NCBI GenBank assembly: GCA_030540075.1
Contig: JAUNWX010000005.1
Coordinates: 44,698-108,697, forward strand
Reading direction: 5' to 3'
Origin: Lachnospiraceae bacterium
Lineage (GTDB): Bacteria > Bacillota > Clostridia > Lachnospirales > Lachnospiraceae
DNA length: 64,000 nt
Of the stretch, positions 16,587 to 24,822 are shown in pieces (positions within the stretch are counted from its first letter, which is position 1; each line of letters begins with the position of its first letter). Under the pieces are notes generated by a model, which ran no database searches, was not told the origin of the DNA, and was given only the letters and a program-made list of their open reading frames with translations. The position numbers and the translations under genes are program-made.

Positions 16587-17777
16587 ATGGCACTTTCGAA
16601 AAGCATGCAGCAGCTGGTCGCCGGCAACTCCGCGATCCGCAAGATGTTCGAGCTCGGACAGGAGCTCGCCGCGCGCGTCGGGCGTGAAAACGTCTACGAC
16701 TTCAGCCTCGGCAACCCGGCGTCGCCGGTCCCGGAGGAGGTGCGTGACTCCATCGTGCGCATCGCGACCGAGGAAGCGCCGAACTACGTCCACGGTTATA
16801 TGGCCAATGCAGGCTACCCTGAGGTGCGTGCCGCGGTCGCGGAACACCTCAATCAGCTCCACGGCACCGACTATGACGCCCAGGACATCATCATGACCGT
16901 AGGCGCTGCCGGCGGCCTGAACGACGTCCTCCGCGCACTACTTGATCCGGGCGACGAAGTCCTGACCTTCGCCCCGTTCTTCACCGAGTACCGCAGCTAC
17001 GCCTCCAACTTCGGCGGAAAGCTCACCATCGTCCCACCGGACACCGAGCACTTCCAGCTCGACATCGACGCAGCGGAAGCCTGCATTGGCGAAAAGACGA
17101 AGGCCATCATCGTGAACAACCCGAACAATCCGTCGGGTGCCGTCTACACCGAAGAAACCATACGGAAGCTCGGCGCGATGCTGGAGCGCAAGGAGCAGGA
17201 AATCGGCCATCCGATCTACGTGATCTGCGACGAGCCGTACCGCGAGCTCGTCTATGACGGCCTCAGCGTCCCGTACATCCCGAACATCATTAAAAACGCG
17301 ATCTTCCTCTACAGCTTCAGCAAGACCCTGTCGCTGCCGGGCGAGCGCATCGGCTACATGGCGATGGCGAAGCGCGCAGACGATCACGACACGATGATCC
17401 AGGCCCTGACGATCGCGAACCGCTGCCTCGGCTTCGTCAACGCACCGTCCCTCCTGCAGCTCGTCGTGAAGGACTGCCTCGCGGTCGAGGCCAATGTTCC
17501 GTTTTATGACCGGAACCGGAAGCTGCTGTATACCACCATTTCCGGCCTCGGCTTCGAGTGCGTACGACCGGAGGGCGCCTTCTACATGCTCGTGAAGGCA
17601 CCGAACGGCAGCGCCGCGGACTTCGCTGCCGCCGCAGAGAAGCTTAACATCATCATCGTACCGTGCGACGGCTTCGGCCTCCCGGGCTATGTCCGCATCG
17701 CCTACTGCGTCGACTACGCGATGATCGAACGCTCCATCCCGGCCTGGGAACAGCTCGCGAAAATTTATGGGGTCTGA
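16587..17777 (+). CDS. Pyridoxal-phosphate-dependent aminotransferase, class I/II
   Basis: 396 residues with fold type I signatures: DFSLGNPASPVP at the N-terminus, NNPNNPSGAVYTEE, CDEPYRELVYDG, and the PLP lysine in YSFSKTLSLPGERIGY. It resembles the aspartate aminotransferase-like enzymes of Clostridia; the amino donor cannot be read from sequence. The ATG is 6 nt after AAGGAGGA. The 3' end is unusual: the last codons and the TGA lie inside a GGGGTCTGACCCC palindrome (17769-17781) that belongs to the R1 repeat family, so the repeat supplies the C-terminal GV and the stop codon. Transcribed alone; no partner gene. Confidence 0.9.
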   Translation: MALSKSMQQLVAGNSAIRKMFELGQELAARVGRENVYDFSLGNPASPVPEEVRDSIVRIATEEAPNYVHGYMANAGYPEVRAAVAEHLNQLHGTDYDAQDIIMTVGAAGGLNDVLRALLDPGDEVLTFAPFFTEYRSYASNFGGKLTIVPPDTEHFQLDIDAAEACIGEKTKAIIVNNPNNPSGAVYTEETIRKLGAMLERKEQEIGHPIYVICDEPYRELVYDGLSVPYIPNIIKNAIFLYSFSKTLSLPGERIGYMAMAKRADDHDTMIQALTIANRCLGFVNAPSLLQLVVKDCLAVEANVPFYDRNRKLLYTTISGLGFECVRPEGAFYMLVKAPNGSAADFAAAAEKLNIIIVPCDGFGLPGYVRIAYCVDYAMIERSIPAWEQLAKIYGV

Positions 17778-17791
17778 CCCCATTAAATTTT

Positions 17792-17809
17792 TCTAAACAG
17801 ATTCTAAAC
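17792..17809. promoter_or_regulatory. TCTAAAC direct repeats, 11-bp period (first cluster)
   Basis: TCTAAAC at 17792-17798 and 17803-17809, exactly one helical turn apart. A second cluster lies at 18264-18290. Direct repeats with 11-bp phasing are typical of OmpR/PhoB-type response regulator sites; the assignment is an inference. Confidence 0.4.
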
Positions 17810-17814
17810 TGAAC

Positions 17815-17856
17815 TTTATGGGGTCAGACCCCCTTACGAAAATCTTAAGATGAGGG
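17815..17856 (+). repeat. Dispersed 42-bp repeat R1, copy 2
   Basis: This copy matches 1069-1110 at 40 of 42 positions: TTTATGGGGTCAGACCCCC, then TTACGAAAATCTTAAGATGAGGG. The palindrome is at 17820-17832. A second, bare palindrome (17769-17781) overlaps the stop codon of the preceding aminotransferase gene. Confidence 0.78.
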
Positions 17857-17930
17857 CGGCCCCCGCACGACCGCACCATATGGTTTCAGTCGCCGACCCT
17901 CCGGGCCCGTGGTTACATCCTCTCAAACTG

Positions 17931-17970
17931 AAAAATCCCGCCGGAGCTTCTTCGCTTCGACGGGATTTTC
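17931..17970 (+). terminator. Terminator in the long gap before mreB
   Basis: AAAATCCCG (17932-17940) pairs with CGGGATTTT (17961-17969). It lies about 155 nt after the aminotransferase gene and may end its transcript. Confidence 0.65.
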
Positions 17971-18033
17971 ATGTTTGTGCTTTATGTCAAGAGATCAGCC
18001 AAGGGGGGAGCCGAACTCCTATGAAGTATATGG

Positions 18034-18132
18034 AAAACGGTCATGCTCGATGGAGCTTCATGAATCTGCTGGAGCGTTTGTGCTGCGCCCCGTCTTTCAT
18101 AAAGAATCGTAAGCATTTGCGACCGTTTTTTT
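18034..18132 (+). ncRNA. Candidate small RNA or large stem-loop with terminal U-run
   Basis: AAAACGGTC (18034-18042) pairs with GACCGTTTT (18121-18129), and ATGC (18043-18046) with GCAT (18113-18116), enclosing about 65 nt with further pairing around GGAGC/GCTCC. The 3' side runs into TTTTTTT, so the structure would end a transcript. It is followed by a perfect hairpin CTCCGGAGT/ACTCCGGAG (18142-18167). No known family (6S, SRP, tmRNA, RNase P) was recognised. Short ORFs across it have no ribosome sites. Confidence 0.35.
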
Positions 18133-18263
18133 AGAAGGGGGCTCCGGAGTGTATTTCAACTCCGGAGTATGAGTATGAAAAGCGTTTCTTCGTTACATCT
18201 CTGTAACTATGATATATGATACAGGGCACTTGTGACTGAAGTATGTCGCCCGCCTAAAAGAAC

Positions 18264-18290
18264 TCTAAAAAATCTAAACAAAGTCTAAAC
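18264..18290. promoter_or_regulatory. TCTAAA(C) direct repeats (second cluster)
   Basis: TCTAAAA at 18264, TCTAAAC at 18273 and TCTAAAC at 18284, in the same orientation as the 17792 cluster and spaced 9 and 11 bp. They lie about 190 bp upstream of the likely mreB promoter. The rest of the gap 17778-18698 shows no convincing gene. Confidence 0.4.
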
Positions 18291-18455
18291 AGAAGCGAAA
18301 GGATCATTTACGAGATTCTTTAGCGTCCCAAATCCTCGATTTTCACAGGTCAATGTTTCCGGCTCGACAGCTATCGCCACCCGAAGCCCCGAAATCCGCG
18401 GGCGCAGTTTCTGAGATTTCCCTGAAAACCCATCCATGAACTCCACAATTCTGAC

Positions 18456-18484
18456 TTTAAAAACAGAGGGCCATCGATTATACT
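18456..18484 (+). promoter_or_regulatory. Probable mreB promoter
   Basis: TTTAAA (18456-18461), 17 nt, TATACT (18479-18484). The -35 is weak. The predicted leader is about 210 nt long. Confidence 0.4.
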
Positions 18485-18698
18485 ATAGAAGATTCTATGT
18501 TGAATTACTAAATTCGCCCTGCGCGCCCATAAGCCGGGTGGCTCACGAGAGCAGCTTCGACGGGATTTCTTCGGACGAGTATCGGAAACGGTACCGACCG
18601 TGCGCGGCGCAGCGCAGCGCAGAGAGCTCCATTCGGACAGCCGCTGCGTATCCTGACAGGGCTTCGTTTTATACATCGTTATATAGTAGGAGTTTTTC

Positions 18699-19703
18699 AT
18701 GTTTTCACTGATTTCAAATGATATCGGCATCGATCTGGGTACCTCCAGCATCCTTGTATATATAAAAGGCCGCGGCGTCGTTCTGAAGGAGCCGTCCGTG
18801 GTGGCCGTCAACCGCGATACGAACACCGTACTGGCGTACGGCGAGGACGCGCGTCTCATGCTGGGGCGCACCCCGGAGAACATCTCGGCGGTTCGTCCGC
18901 TGCGCCAGGGCGTCATCTCGGACTACACCCTGACGGAGAAGATGCTGAAGTACTTCATTCAGAAGGCCGTCGGCAAGCGTACCCTCCGGAAGCCGCGCAT
19001 CTCTGTCTGCATCCCGAGTGGTGCGACCGAGGTCGAGAAGAAGGCCGTCGAGGATGCCGCTTACCACGCCGGTGCCCGTGAGGTCACGATCATCGAGGAG
19101 CCGGTAGCGGCGGCCATCGGTGCCGGCATCGACATCAGTAAGCCGCAGGGCAACATGATCATCGACATCGGTGGTGGTACCGCGGATATCGCCGTGATCG
19201 CACTGGACGGGCCGGTCGTTTCCGAGTCCATCAAGGTGGCCGGCGATGACTTCGATGAGGCCATCCTCCGTTACATGCGGAAGAAGCATAACCTCCTTAT
19301 CGGTGAGCGTACCGCCGAGGACATCAAGGTCAACATCGGCTGTGCCAGCAAGCGCCCGGAGAACGTCACCATGGAGGTCCGCGGACGCAACCTTGTGACC
19401 GCTCTCCCGAAGACCGTCATCGTAAGCTCGGACGAAATCATGGACGCGCTGCTTGAGCCGGCGATGATGATCGTCAATGCTGTGCACAACGTACTCGAGC
19501 GCACGCCACCAGAGCTCGCCGCCGACATCTATGAGCGCGGCATCGTCATGACCGGTGGCGGATCCCTCCTCTATGGCCTCGATAAGCTCATCCAGGAGAA
19601 GACCGGCATCAACTGCGTACTCGCCGAGGACCCACTCACCGCGGTCGCCATCGGCACCGGCAAGTTCATCGACTTCGCAAACGGCGACGCCGACGAGGAC
19701 TGA
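18699..19703 (+). CDS. mreB: Rod-shape-determining actin homologue (MreB/Mbl family)
   Basis: 334 residues, full length. It forms membrane-associated filaments that organise lateral cell-wall synthesis. Actin-fold signatures are clear: phosphate 1 NDIGIDLGTSSILVYIKGRG, PSVVAVNRDTNTVLAYGEDA, EEPVAAAIGAGIDI, phosphate 2 MIIDIGGGTADIAVIAL, and adenosine motif GIVMTGGGSLLYGLDKLI. The ATG is 6 nt after AGGAG. It stands alone without mreC or mreD, so it could be the Mbl or MreBH paralogue. A terminator follows within 15 nt. A TCTAAAC repeat array in the 900-bp upstream region may regulate it. Confidence 0.93.
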   Translation: MFSLISNDIGIDLGTSSILVYIKGRGVVLKEPSVVAVNRDTNTVLAYGEDARLMLGRTPENISAVRPLRQGVISDYTLTEKMLKYFIQKAVGKRTLRKPRISVCIPSGATEVEKKAVEDAAYHAGAREVTIIEEPVAAAIGAGIDISKPQGNMIIDIGGGTADIAVIALDGPVVSESIKVAGDDFDEAILRYMRKKHNLLIGERTAEDIKVNIGCASKRPENVTMEVRGRNLVTALPKTVIVSSDEIMDALLEPAMMIVNAVHNVLERTPPELAADIYERGIVMTGGGSLLYGLDKLIQEKTGINCVLAEDPLTAVAIGTGKFIDFANGDADED

Positions 19704-19716
19704 CATTTTATGAATC

Positions 19717-19745
19717 AGGGGTAGCCTTATTTGGGCTGCCTTTTT
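19717..19745 (+). terminator. Terminator after mreB
   Basis: GGTAGCC (19717-19723) pairs with GGCTGCC (19731-19737), followed by eight T. Confidence 0.85.
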
Positions 19746-19794
19746 TTGTACATATCCATGAGAGGGCCGCGCGAAGCGCGGAGAGGAGATCCAC

Positions 19795-22266
19795 TTGGAA
19801 TATTTTGAGGGCTACATCGATCATATCATTTTCCAGAGTCCGGCGACGGGCTACACCGTGATGACGGGCGTGATGGAGGGAAAGACCTACACTCTCGTCG
19901 GCACGCTGCCGGGCATCGAGGCAGGCGAGAATATAAAGGCGGATGGCCACGAAGCCACCCACCAGATTTATGGCACCCAGTTCGTCATCGACCAGTACCA
20001 GGTCGTCGCGCCGAAAACCCAGGAAGCCGTCGAGCGCTACCTCGGCTCCGGCGCCATCAAGGGCATCGGTGCCGCGATGGCCTCCCGGATCGTGAAGAAG
20101 TTCGGTGATGACACCATGCGCATCATCGAGGAGGAGCCGGAGCGCCTCGCCGAGATCAAGGGCATCTCCGCGCGGAAGGCGATGGACATCGCCGCCTCCG
20201 TGAACGCGAAGCGCGACATGCAGGACGCCGTCATGTTCCTCCAGAAGTACGGCATTTCCATCAATCTCGCCGGCAAAATCTATAACCGCTACGGCAACGA
20301 AATGTATGATATCGTCCGCGATAATCCGTACCGTCTCGCAGAGGACATCGAGGGCCTCGGCTTCCGGACCTGCGACGAGATCGCACGGAACGCCGGCATC
20401 GCGGAGGATTCCGCCTTCCGTATCGAGTCCGGCATCCAGTACGCGCTCGGCATGGCAGAGGGCAACGGTCACTGCTACCTGCCGCTCCCGGAGCTCTGGT
20501 CCTCCGTTGAGTCACTCCTGAACATCACGATCCAGGACCTGAACCAGTACCTCCTCGAGCTCCAGATGAAGGGCCGCGTCATGGTGAAGTCGAGCCGTCC
20601 GCGCAGCATCTCCGATTTTCTGGATAGCGCGGCCAATGCGGGCGATGCCGGCCCGACGTCCGGTCTCGGCACCGGATCCTCGACGGCAGACGGTGCGACC
20701 ACCCTCGCATCGACCGCAGCCCCGGGCTTCCAGATGTCGCTCGGTTCAGGCACTGCCCCGACCGCCTTCGACGCCATGGCACCGTCGCTCTACGACGCGA
20801 ATCCGGCGCTGCACGCAGATCCGGCGACCCATGTCTACCGCGCCACGATCTACTACACGGAGCTTCAGGTCGCGACGATGCTGAAGGATCTGAACGTCAC
20901 GGTCGAGAACGCGGAGCTCGACGCGAAGCGTGCGCTGACCATCGATGAGATCACGGAAAAGAACGGCATCGAGCTCGATCCGCTTCAGCGTGACGCCGTG
21001 CTCACCGCCGGCCACTCCGGCCTCCTCGTCATCACCGGCGGCCCGGGTACCGGAAAAACCACGACCATCAACACCATCATCCGCATGTTCGCGGACGAAG
21101 GGAAGACCATCCTGCTCGGTGCCCCGACCGGCCGCGCCGCGAAACGTATGTCCGAGGCCACCGGCTGGCCGGCCTCCACGATCCACCGCCTCCTCGAGTA
21201 CCAGGGCCGCCCGGACGAGGACGAAGAGGGCGGCGACCAGGTGCGCGGTCACTTCGAGCGCAACGAAAACAATCCGCTCGAGTGCGACGTCGTCATCATT
21301 GACGAGATGTCCATGGTCGACATCTTCCTCATGAACGCCCTCCTGAAGGCCATCCACCGCGGCACCCGCCTCATCATGGTCGGTGACGCGAACCAGCTGC
21401 CATCGGTCGGTGCCGGCAACGTCCTCCGCGACATCATCGCCTCCGGCGTGATCCGGACCATCCAGCTCCGCCACATCTTCCGTCAGGCCGCCGCGTCGGA
21501 CATCGTCGTAAACGCCCATAAGATCAATGAAGGCGAGCCGGTCGACCTCAGCAAGCGCTCGAAGGACTTCCTCTTCATCAAGAGTCAGACGCCGGATCAG
21601 ATCTTCGCGGCCATCGCCGCCCTCGTGCTGAACAAGCTCCCGGGCTACCTCGGCGTGGATCCCTTCGACATCCAGATCATGACCCCGCAGCGGAAGGGCG
21701 CGCTCGGCGTCGAGCGCCTAAACCAGCTCCTCCAGGAGCAGATGAACCCGAAGAGCAGCCGCAAGACCGAAAAGGAGATCGGAGGCACTCTGTTCCGCGT
21801 CGGCGACAAGGTCATGCAGATCCGGAACGACTACAACCTCATCTGGGAGATCCGTGGCCGCTACGGCATCCCGACCGAGAAGGGCGAGGGCGTCTTCAAT
21901 GGCGACATCGGCATCATCACTGAGATCAACAGCTTCGCCCAGAACCTGACGGTTCGCTTCGACGACCGCTTCGTCGAGTACGCCTTCAAGGACTGCGAGA
22001 GCCTCGAGCTCGCCTACGCGATCACGATCCACAAGTCCCAGGGCTCCGAGTACCCGGCGGTCATCGTCCCGATGTATCAGGGCCCGTCCATGCTCATGAA
22101 CCGGAATCTGCTTTACACCGCCGTCACCCGCGCGAAGTCCTGCGTCTGCCTCGTCGGCAACCCGCCGATCTTCGACCAGATGCTTCACAACGCGTCCGAG
22201 GCGAAGCGCTATTCCTCCCTCAGTGAGCGGCTCCAGGAGGTCTCGCATGACGAAAGCACACTCTGA
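19795..22266 (+). CDS. recD2: ATP-dependent RecD2-like DNA helicase
   Basis: 823 residues starting with TTG at 19795, 6 nt after AGGAGA. RecD2 is a 5'-3' superfamily 1B helicase that works without RecBC in DNA repair. In order: an N-terminal OB-like region, helix-hairpin-helix segments (GSGAIKGIGAAMASRIVKKFG and EIKGISARKAMDI), Walker A GGPGTGKTTTINTI (near residue 417), Walker B VIIDEMSMVD, GDANQLPSVGAGNVLRDI, and the C-terminal LAYAITIHKSQGSEYPAVIV and YTAVTRAK motifs. A 70-residue Ala/Ser/Thr/Gly-rich insert (about 272-345) precedes the motor domain and contains a GGCCAATGC site in its DNA. The 3' end overlaps comF by 20 nt. Confidence 0.94.
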   Translation: MEYFEGYIDHIIFQSPATGYTVMTGVMEGKTYTLVGTLPGIEAGENIKADGHEATHQIYGTQFVIDQYQVVAPKTQEAVERYLGSGAIKGIGAAMASRIVKKFGDDTMRIIEEEPERLAEIKGISARKAMDIAASVNAKRDMQDAVMFLQKYGISINLAGKIYNRYGNEMYDIVRDNPYRLAEDIEGLGFRTCDEIARNAGIAEDSAFRIESGIQYALGMAEGNGHCYLPLPELWSSVESLLNITIQDLNQYLLELQMKGRVMVKSSRPRSISDFLDSAANAGDAGPTSGLGTGSSTADGATTLASTAAPGFQMSLGSGTAPTAFDAMAPSLYDANPALHADPATHVYRATIYYTELQVATMLKDLNVTVENAELDAKRALTIDEITEKNGIELDPLQRDAVLTAGHSGLLVITGGPGTGKTTTINTIIRMFADEGKTILLGAPTGRAAKRMSEATGWPASTIHRLLEYQGRPDEDEEGGDQVRGHFERNENNPLECDVVIIDEMSMVDIFLMNALLKAIHRGTRLIMVGDANQLPSVGAGNVLRDIIASGVIRTIQLRHIFRQAAASDIVVNAHKINEGEPVDLSKRSKDFLFIKSQTPDQIFAAIAALVLNKLPGYLGVDPFDIQIMTPQRKGALGVERLNQLLQEQMNPKSSRKTEKEIGGTLFRVGDKVMQIRNDYNLIWEIRGRYGIPTEKGEGVFNGDIGIITEINSFAQNLTVRFDDRFVEYAFKDCESLELAYAITIHKSQGSEYPAVIVPMYQGPSMLMNRNLLYTAVTRAKSCVCLVGNPPIFDQMLHNASEAKRYSSLSERLQEVSHDESTL

Positions 22267-23104
22267 ATCGCCTATCCCGGGTCCGAGGCCAATGTCTCCG
22301 ACTGCACACAGCCACGCTGCGGACATCCCTCCGACACCCGCAGCAGCACATCCGCCGATGGCGACATCGGCCCCTCGATCGACCGGGCCGTCCGCGGCGA
22401 AGCAGTGGCTCCTGTCGGTCCTTTTCCCGCGCCGCTGCCCGGTCTGTGAGGAGATCGTCTCGCCGCGCGGTGCGCTGATCTGTCCGGACTGTGAACGCAA
22501 GCTTCACTTCCTGACGGAGCCGACCTGCCAGATCTGCGGCCGCGAAATCCTCGCCGACGACGAGGAGCTCTGCGAGAGCTGCAAGCGCCATCGCTTCTTA
22601 TTTAAGAGAAGCATCGCCCTCGTCGGCTATGACGACGTCGCGGCGCGCTCCATCAGCCGTATCAAGTATACCGGTGCCCGCGAGTTCCTCGACTACTACG
22701 GGCGGGAGGCCGTGCGCCGTCGAGGCGAGGAGCTTCGCCGCATGCAGATCGACGCCATCGTGCCGGTGCCGGTCCACCCGAGCCGAAAGCGGAAGCGTGG
22801 CTACAACCAGGCGACCGTGCTCGCCGAGGTCATGGGCGCAGAGCTCGGCATCCCGGTCTACGAAGCGGCACTCTACCGGCGTAAAAAAACCGCCGCATCG
22901 AAGGAACTCAATGCGGCGGAACGTTTGAAAAATCTGATGTCGGCCTTTTACGCGGGGCCGATCCCGCAGGATCTCCGGCGGGTGCTGCTGGTCGACGATA
23001 TCTTCACGACCGGCGCCACCATGGAATCCTGTACGCGGACGCTGCTCGCGGCCGGGGTGGAAGAGGTCTACTGCTTCGCGCTCGCGATCCGCTCCGAGCG
23101 CTGA
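22247..23104 (+). CDS. comF: ComF family protein (phosphoribosyltransferase fold)
   Basis: 285 residues from the ATG at 22247, which follows AGGAGG (22235-22240) by 6 nt and lies inside the end of recD2. ComF proteins support DNA uptake or repair during natural transformation. A zinc-ribbon region (CPVCEE, CPDC, CQICGRE, CESC) precedes a PRTase-type domain with VPVPVHPSRKRKRGYNQA and the PRPP motif VLLVDDIFTTGATMESC. The first 45 residues are a Pro/Ala/Thr/Ser-rich extension not typical of the family, and its DNA holds a GGCCAATG motif. Co-transcription with recD2 fits a role in processing incoming DNA. Its stop codon touches the target duplication of a miniature element. Confidence 0.9.
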   Translation: MTKAHSESPIPGPRPMSPTAHSHAADIPPTPAAAHPPMATSAPRSTGPSAAKQWLLSVLFPRRCPVCEEIVSPRGALICPDCERKLHFLTEPTCQICGREILADDEELCESCKRHRFLFKRSIALVGYDDVAARSISRIKYTGAREFLDYYGREAVRRRGEELRRMQIDAIVPVPVHPSRKRKRGYNQATVLAEVMGAELGIPVYEAALYRRKKTAASKELNAAERLKNLMSAFYAGPIPQDLRRVLLVDDIFTTGATMESCTRTLLAAGVEEVYCFALAIRSER

Positions 23105-23110
23105 TCACTT

Positions 23111-23201
23111 GTAACAGTTCAAGTAAAGGGAACCCGGAGGACGGCCTCGGAGTACTGTGCCTCCATTGCCGCCCCTCCGGGTCCCCTACCTGAACTGTAA
23201 C
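23111..23201. mobile_element. 91-bp MITE with IS66-like ends and 8-bp target duplication
   Basis: The element starts GTAACAGTTCA and ends TGAACTGTAAC, nearly perfect inverted repeats that extend inward into a stem of about 28 bp (23111-23140 with 23174-23201). GATCACTT occurs directly on both sides (23103-23110 and 23202-23209). GTAA ends with an 8-bp duplication are the hallmark of IS66-family elements. There is no coding capacity. It sits between the stop codons of the convergent comF and LysR genes; removing element and one duplicate makes the stops adjoin. It may act as a bidirectional terminator. Partial relatives: 5477, 11812, perhaps 47747 and 50487. Confidence 0.8.
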
Positions 23202-23203
23202 GA

Positions 23204-24115
23204 TCACTTCACGCGGGTCCAGTAGTCGCGGGCCAGCTCGATCAGATCGAGCATCGTCTCCGAGGTGTAGCGGTCCTTCCGGTAGACAGCGACGGCGTGC
23301 ATCATCGGGTGCGTACTGAGGTGGATGAGCTTCACGCCCTTCGGGATGGTGGTGTGATGCGAGGCGCTGATCAGCGCGGCACACTCGTCGGCAGCGACCA
23401 GTGCGAGCTGGTAGTTGATGCCCTCGGCATCCATGTAGATGTCCGGCTCGAAGCCGGCCTCCTTGAAGACCTGCTCGGAGACCATACGCTCGGTAGAGTC
23501 CTTCGCGCCGAGGCAGAACGGGACATCACGGAAGCGACGGATGTCGATGACCTCATCGCCACTCTCGTCGGTGATGGTTTCCGAAGCCAGCGGGTTCGAG
23601 CTCGCGACGGCGAGCATGATTTCGACATCGGCGAGGAACTCGTAGTGCAGGCGGTAGTTCTGCTTGTCGCCCATCAGGATGATACCGAGGTCGATCGCAC
23701 CGTTCTTGACGAGCTCCTGTGCCTTCAGCCCCTTCATGAGGTTGAGCTGCAGCTTGACGGTCGGGTGCTGGCGGTGAAACTTCTTATATAAAGAAGTCAT
23801 CATGTAGTCAGCCTCGACGCCGGCGGCACCGACGGCGATCTCCTCGTTGTGCAGCTTCGCGATATCGGAGATGCGGGAGTAGCAGTCCTTCTTCATGGCG
23901 ATCATCTTCCGGGCGGTATCGACATAGATCCGGCCGGCCTCGGTGATGGCCCACTCGTTACCACGACGATAGAAGAGCTTGGTGCCGAGCTCCTTCTCAA
24001 GATTCAGAAGCTGCAGATTCAGCGCAGGCTGGGAGATGAAGAGCTTGTCCGCTGCGCGAGTGATATTTTTTTCCTCTGCGATACGGATGATATTTTCGAT
24101 ACGACGTAGATCCAT
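23204..24115 (-). CDS. LysR-family transcriptional regulator
   Basis: 303 residues from the ATG at 24115, preceded by AGGAGG 6 nt away; the frame stays open upstream but without a ribosome site. The N-terminal helix-turn-helix is clear (RRIENIIRIAEEKNITRAAD, then LFISQPALNLQL), followed by a linker helix and a periplasmic-binding-protein-like effector domain from about residue 90 (IAVGAAGVEADYMMTSLYKK). The co-inducer and targets are unknown. No divergent gene lies in the 230-bp upstream region, so a target next door is not evident. A GGCCAATG copy (24178-24185, reverse) and a CCGGCG hairpin lie in that upstream region. Confidence 0.92.
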   Translation of the reverse strand: MDLRRIENIIRIAEEKNITRAADKLFISQPALNLQLLNLEKELGTKLFYRRGNEWAITEAGRIYVDTARKMIAMKKDCYSRISDIAKLHNEEIAVGAAGVEADYMMTSLYKKFHRQHPTVKLQLNLMKGLKAQELVKNGAIDLGIILMGDKQNYRLHYEFLADVEIMLAVASSNPLASETITDESGDEVIDIRRFRDVPFCLGAKDSTERMVSEQVFKEAGFEPDIYMDAEGINYQLALVAADECAALISASHHTTIPKGVKLIHLSTHPMMHAVAVYRKDRYTSETMLDLIELARDYWTRVK

Positions 24116-24351
24116 AGTGGCCTCCTGACGTAGTATGACCTTCGGTACTCCGGCGGGCGATGGTGTCGCGCCGGAAACATTGGCCGAAGGATGATGGATA
24201 TAGATGCGGGAAGCGCGGTGGGGCACTTCGGGACAGTATATAACATAGTTGTATGTCTGCGATTCAAGTATATACGGCTCTCTAAATCTATGCAATAGAA
24301 CTTATATCAAACTCTTGAAAAAATAAATAATAGACGCCCGGCGGCAAACGC

Positions 24352-24413
24352 TTGACGCATAGGGTGCTTCATGGTATAGTTGCCCCGTAATCAAGGGCTA
24401 GGCCCTATTTTTT
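24352..24413 (+). promoter_or_regulatory. rpmG-secE-nusG promoter with short leader hairpin
   Basis: TTGACG (24352-24357), 17 nt, extended -10 TGG-TATAGT (24375-24380). Just after the predicted transcription start lies AGGGC-TAG-GCCCT (24394-24406) followed by ATTTTTTAT, which looks like a small attenuator. Confidence 0.75.
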
Positions 24414-24466
24414 ATGCACTAATTTCGTAGTCATGCGAAGTTAAGAATCATTGGAGGTGAAGAGCC

Positions 24467-24616
24467 GTGCGTACAAAGATTATATTAGCATGTACAGAGT
24501 GTAAGCAGAGAAACTATTTCACGACGAAGGAGAAGAAGAATCATCCTGAGAGAATGGAAGTTCGTAAGTACTGCAGATTCTGTAAGAAGCACACGCTTCA
24601 TAAGGAGACGAAGTAA
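24467..24616 (+). CDS. rpmG: 50S ribosomal protein L33
   Basis: 49 residues, starting with GTG at 24467 behind GGAGGTGAAG. The sequence starts [17 protein letters not shown] and has the zinc-binding pairs CTEC and CRFC, so this is the C+ (zinc-containing) form of L33. Its place ahead of secE and nusG is standard for Clostridia. The stop TAA overlaps the secE start by one base, indicating tight translational coupling. Confidence 0.95.
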   Translation: MRTKIILACTECKQRNYFTTKEKKNHPERMEVRKYCRFCKKHTLHKETK

Positions 24617-24813
24617 TGAGCGAGAAGAAGAATTCCGGTTTACAGGACTTCTTCAAGGGTCTTAAGACGGAATATAACAAAATTATTTTCCCGACGAGAC
24701 AGGACATCATCAAGGAGACCACCGCAACCATCGTTGTCAGTCTCCTGGTCGGAGCGCTTATTGCTGTTCTTGATCTTATTATGAAGACGGGACTTGGTTT
24801 TATCATCAGATAA
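24616..24813 (+). CDS. secE: Preprotein translocase subunit SecE
   Basis: 65 residues with the short Gram-positive SecE form: an amphipathic N-terminal segment (LQDFFKGLKTEYNKIIFPTRQD) and one transmembrane helix (about residues 38-60). SecE clamps the SecY channel and is essential for protein export. ATG at 24616 overlaps the rpmG stop. nusG begins 9 nt after the secE stop. Confidence 0.95.
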   Translation: MSEKKNSGLQDFFKGLKTEYNKIIFPTRQDIIKETTATIVVSLLVGALIAVLDLIMKTGLGFIIR

Positions 24814-24822
24814 GGGGAAACT

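Noticed and set aside
17850-18134. 94-codon open frame in the gap before mreB
   Set aside because: No ribosome site, runs through two terminator-like hairpins, and the translation matches nothing recognisable.
18371-18916. 181-codon minus-strand frame across the mreB start
   Set aside because: Overlaps the mreB promoter and coding start antisense and has no ribosome site.
24394-24413. tRNA-Trp, often found before secE in Clostridia
   Set aside because: No cloverleaf or CCA-ended sequence is visible here; only a 5-bp hairpin. No tRNA or rRNA gene was recognised anywhere in the window.
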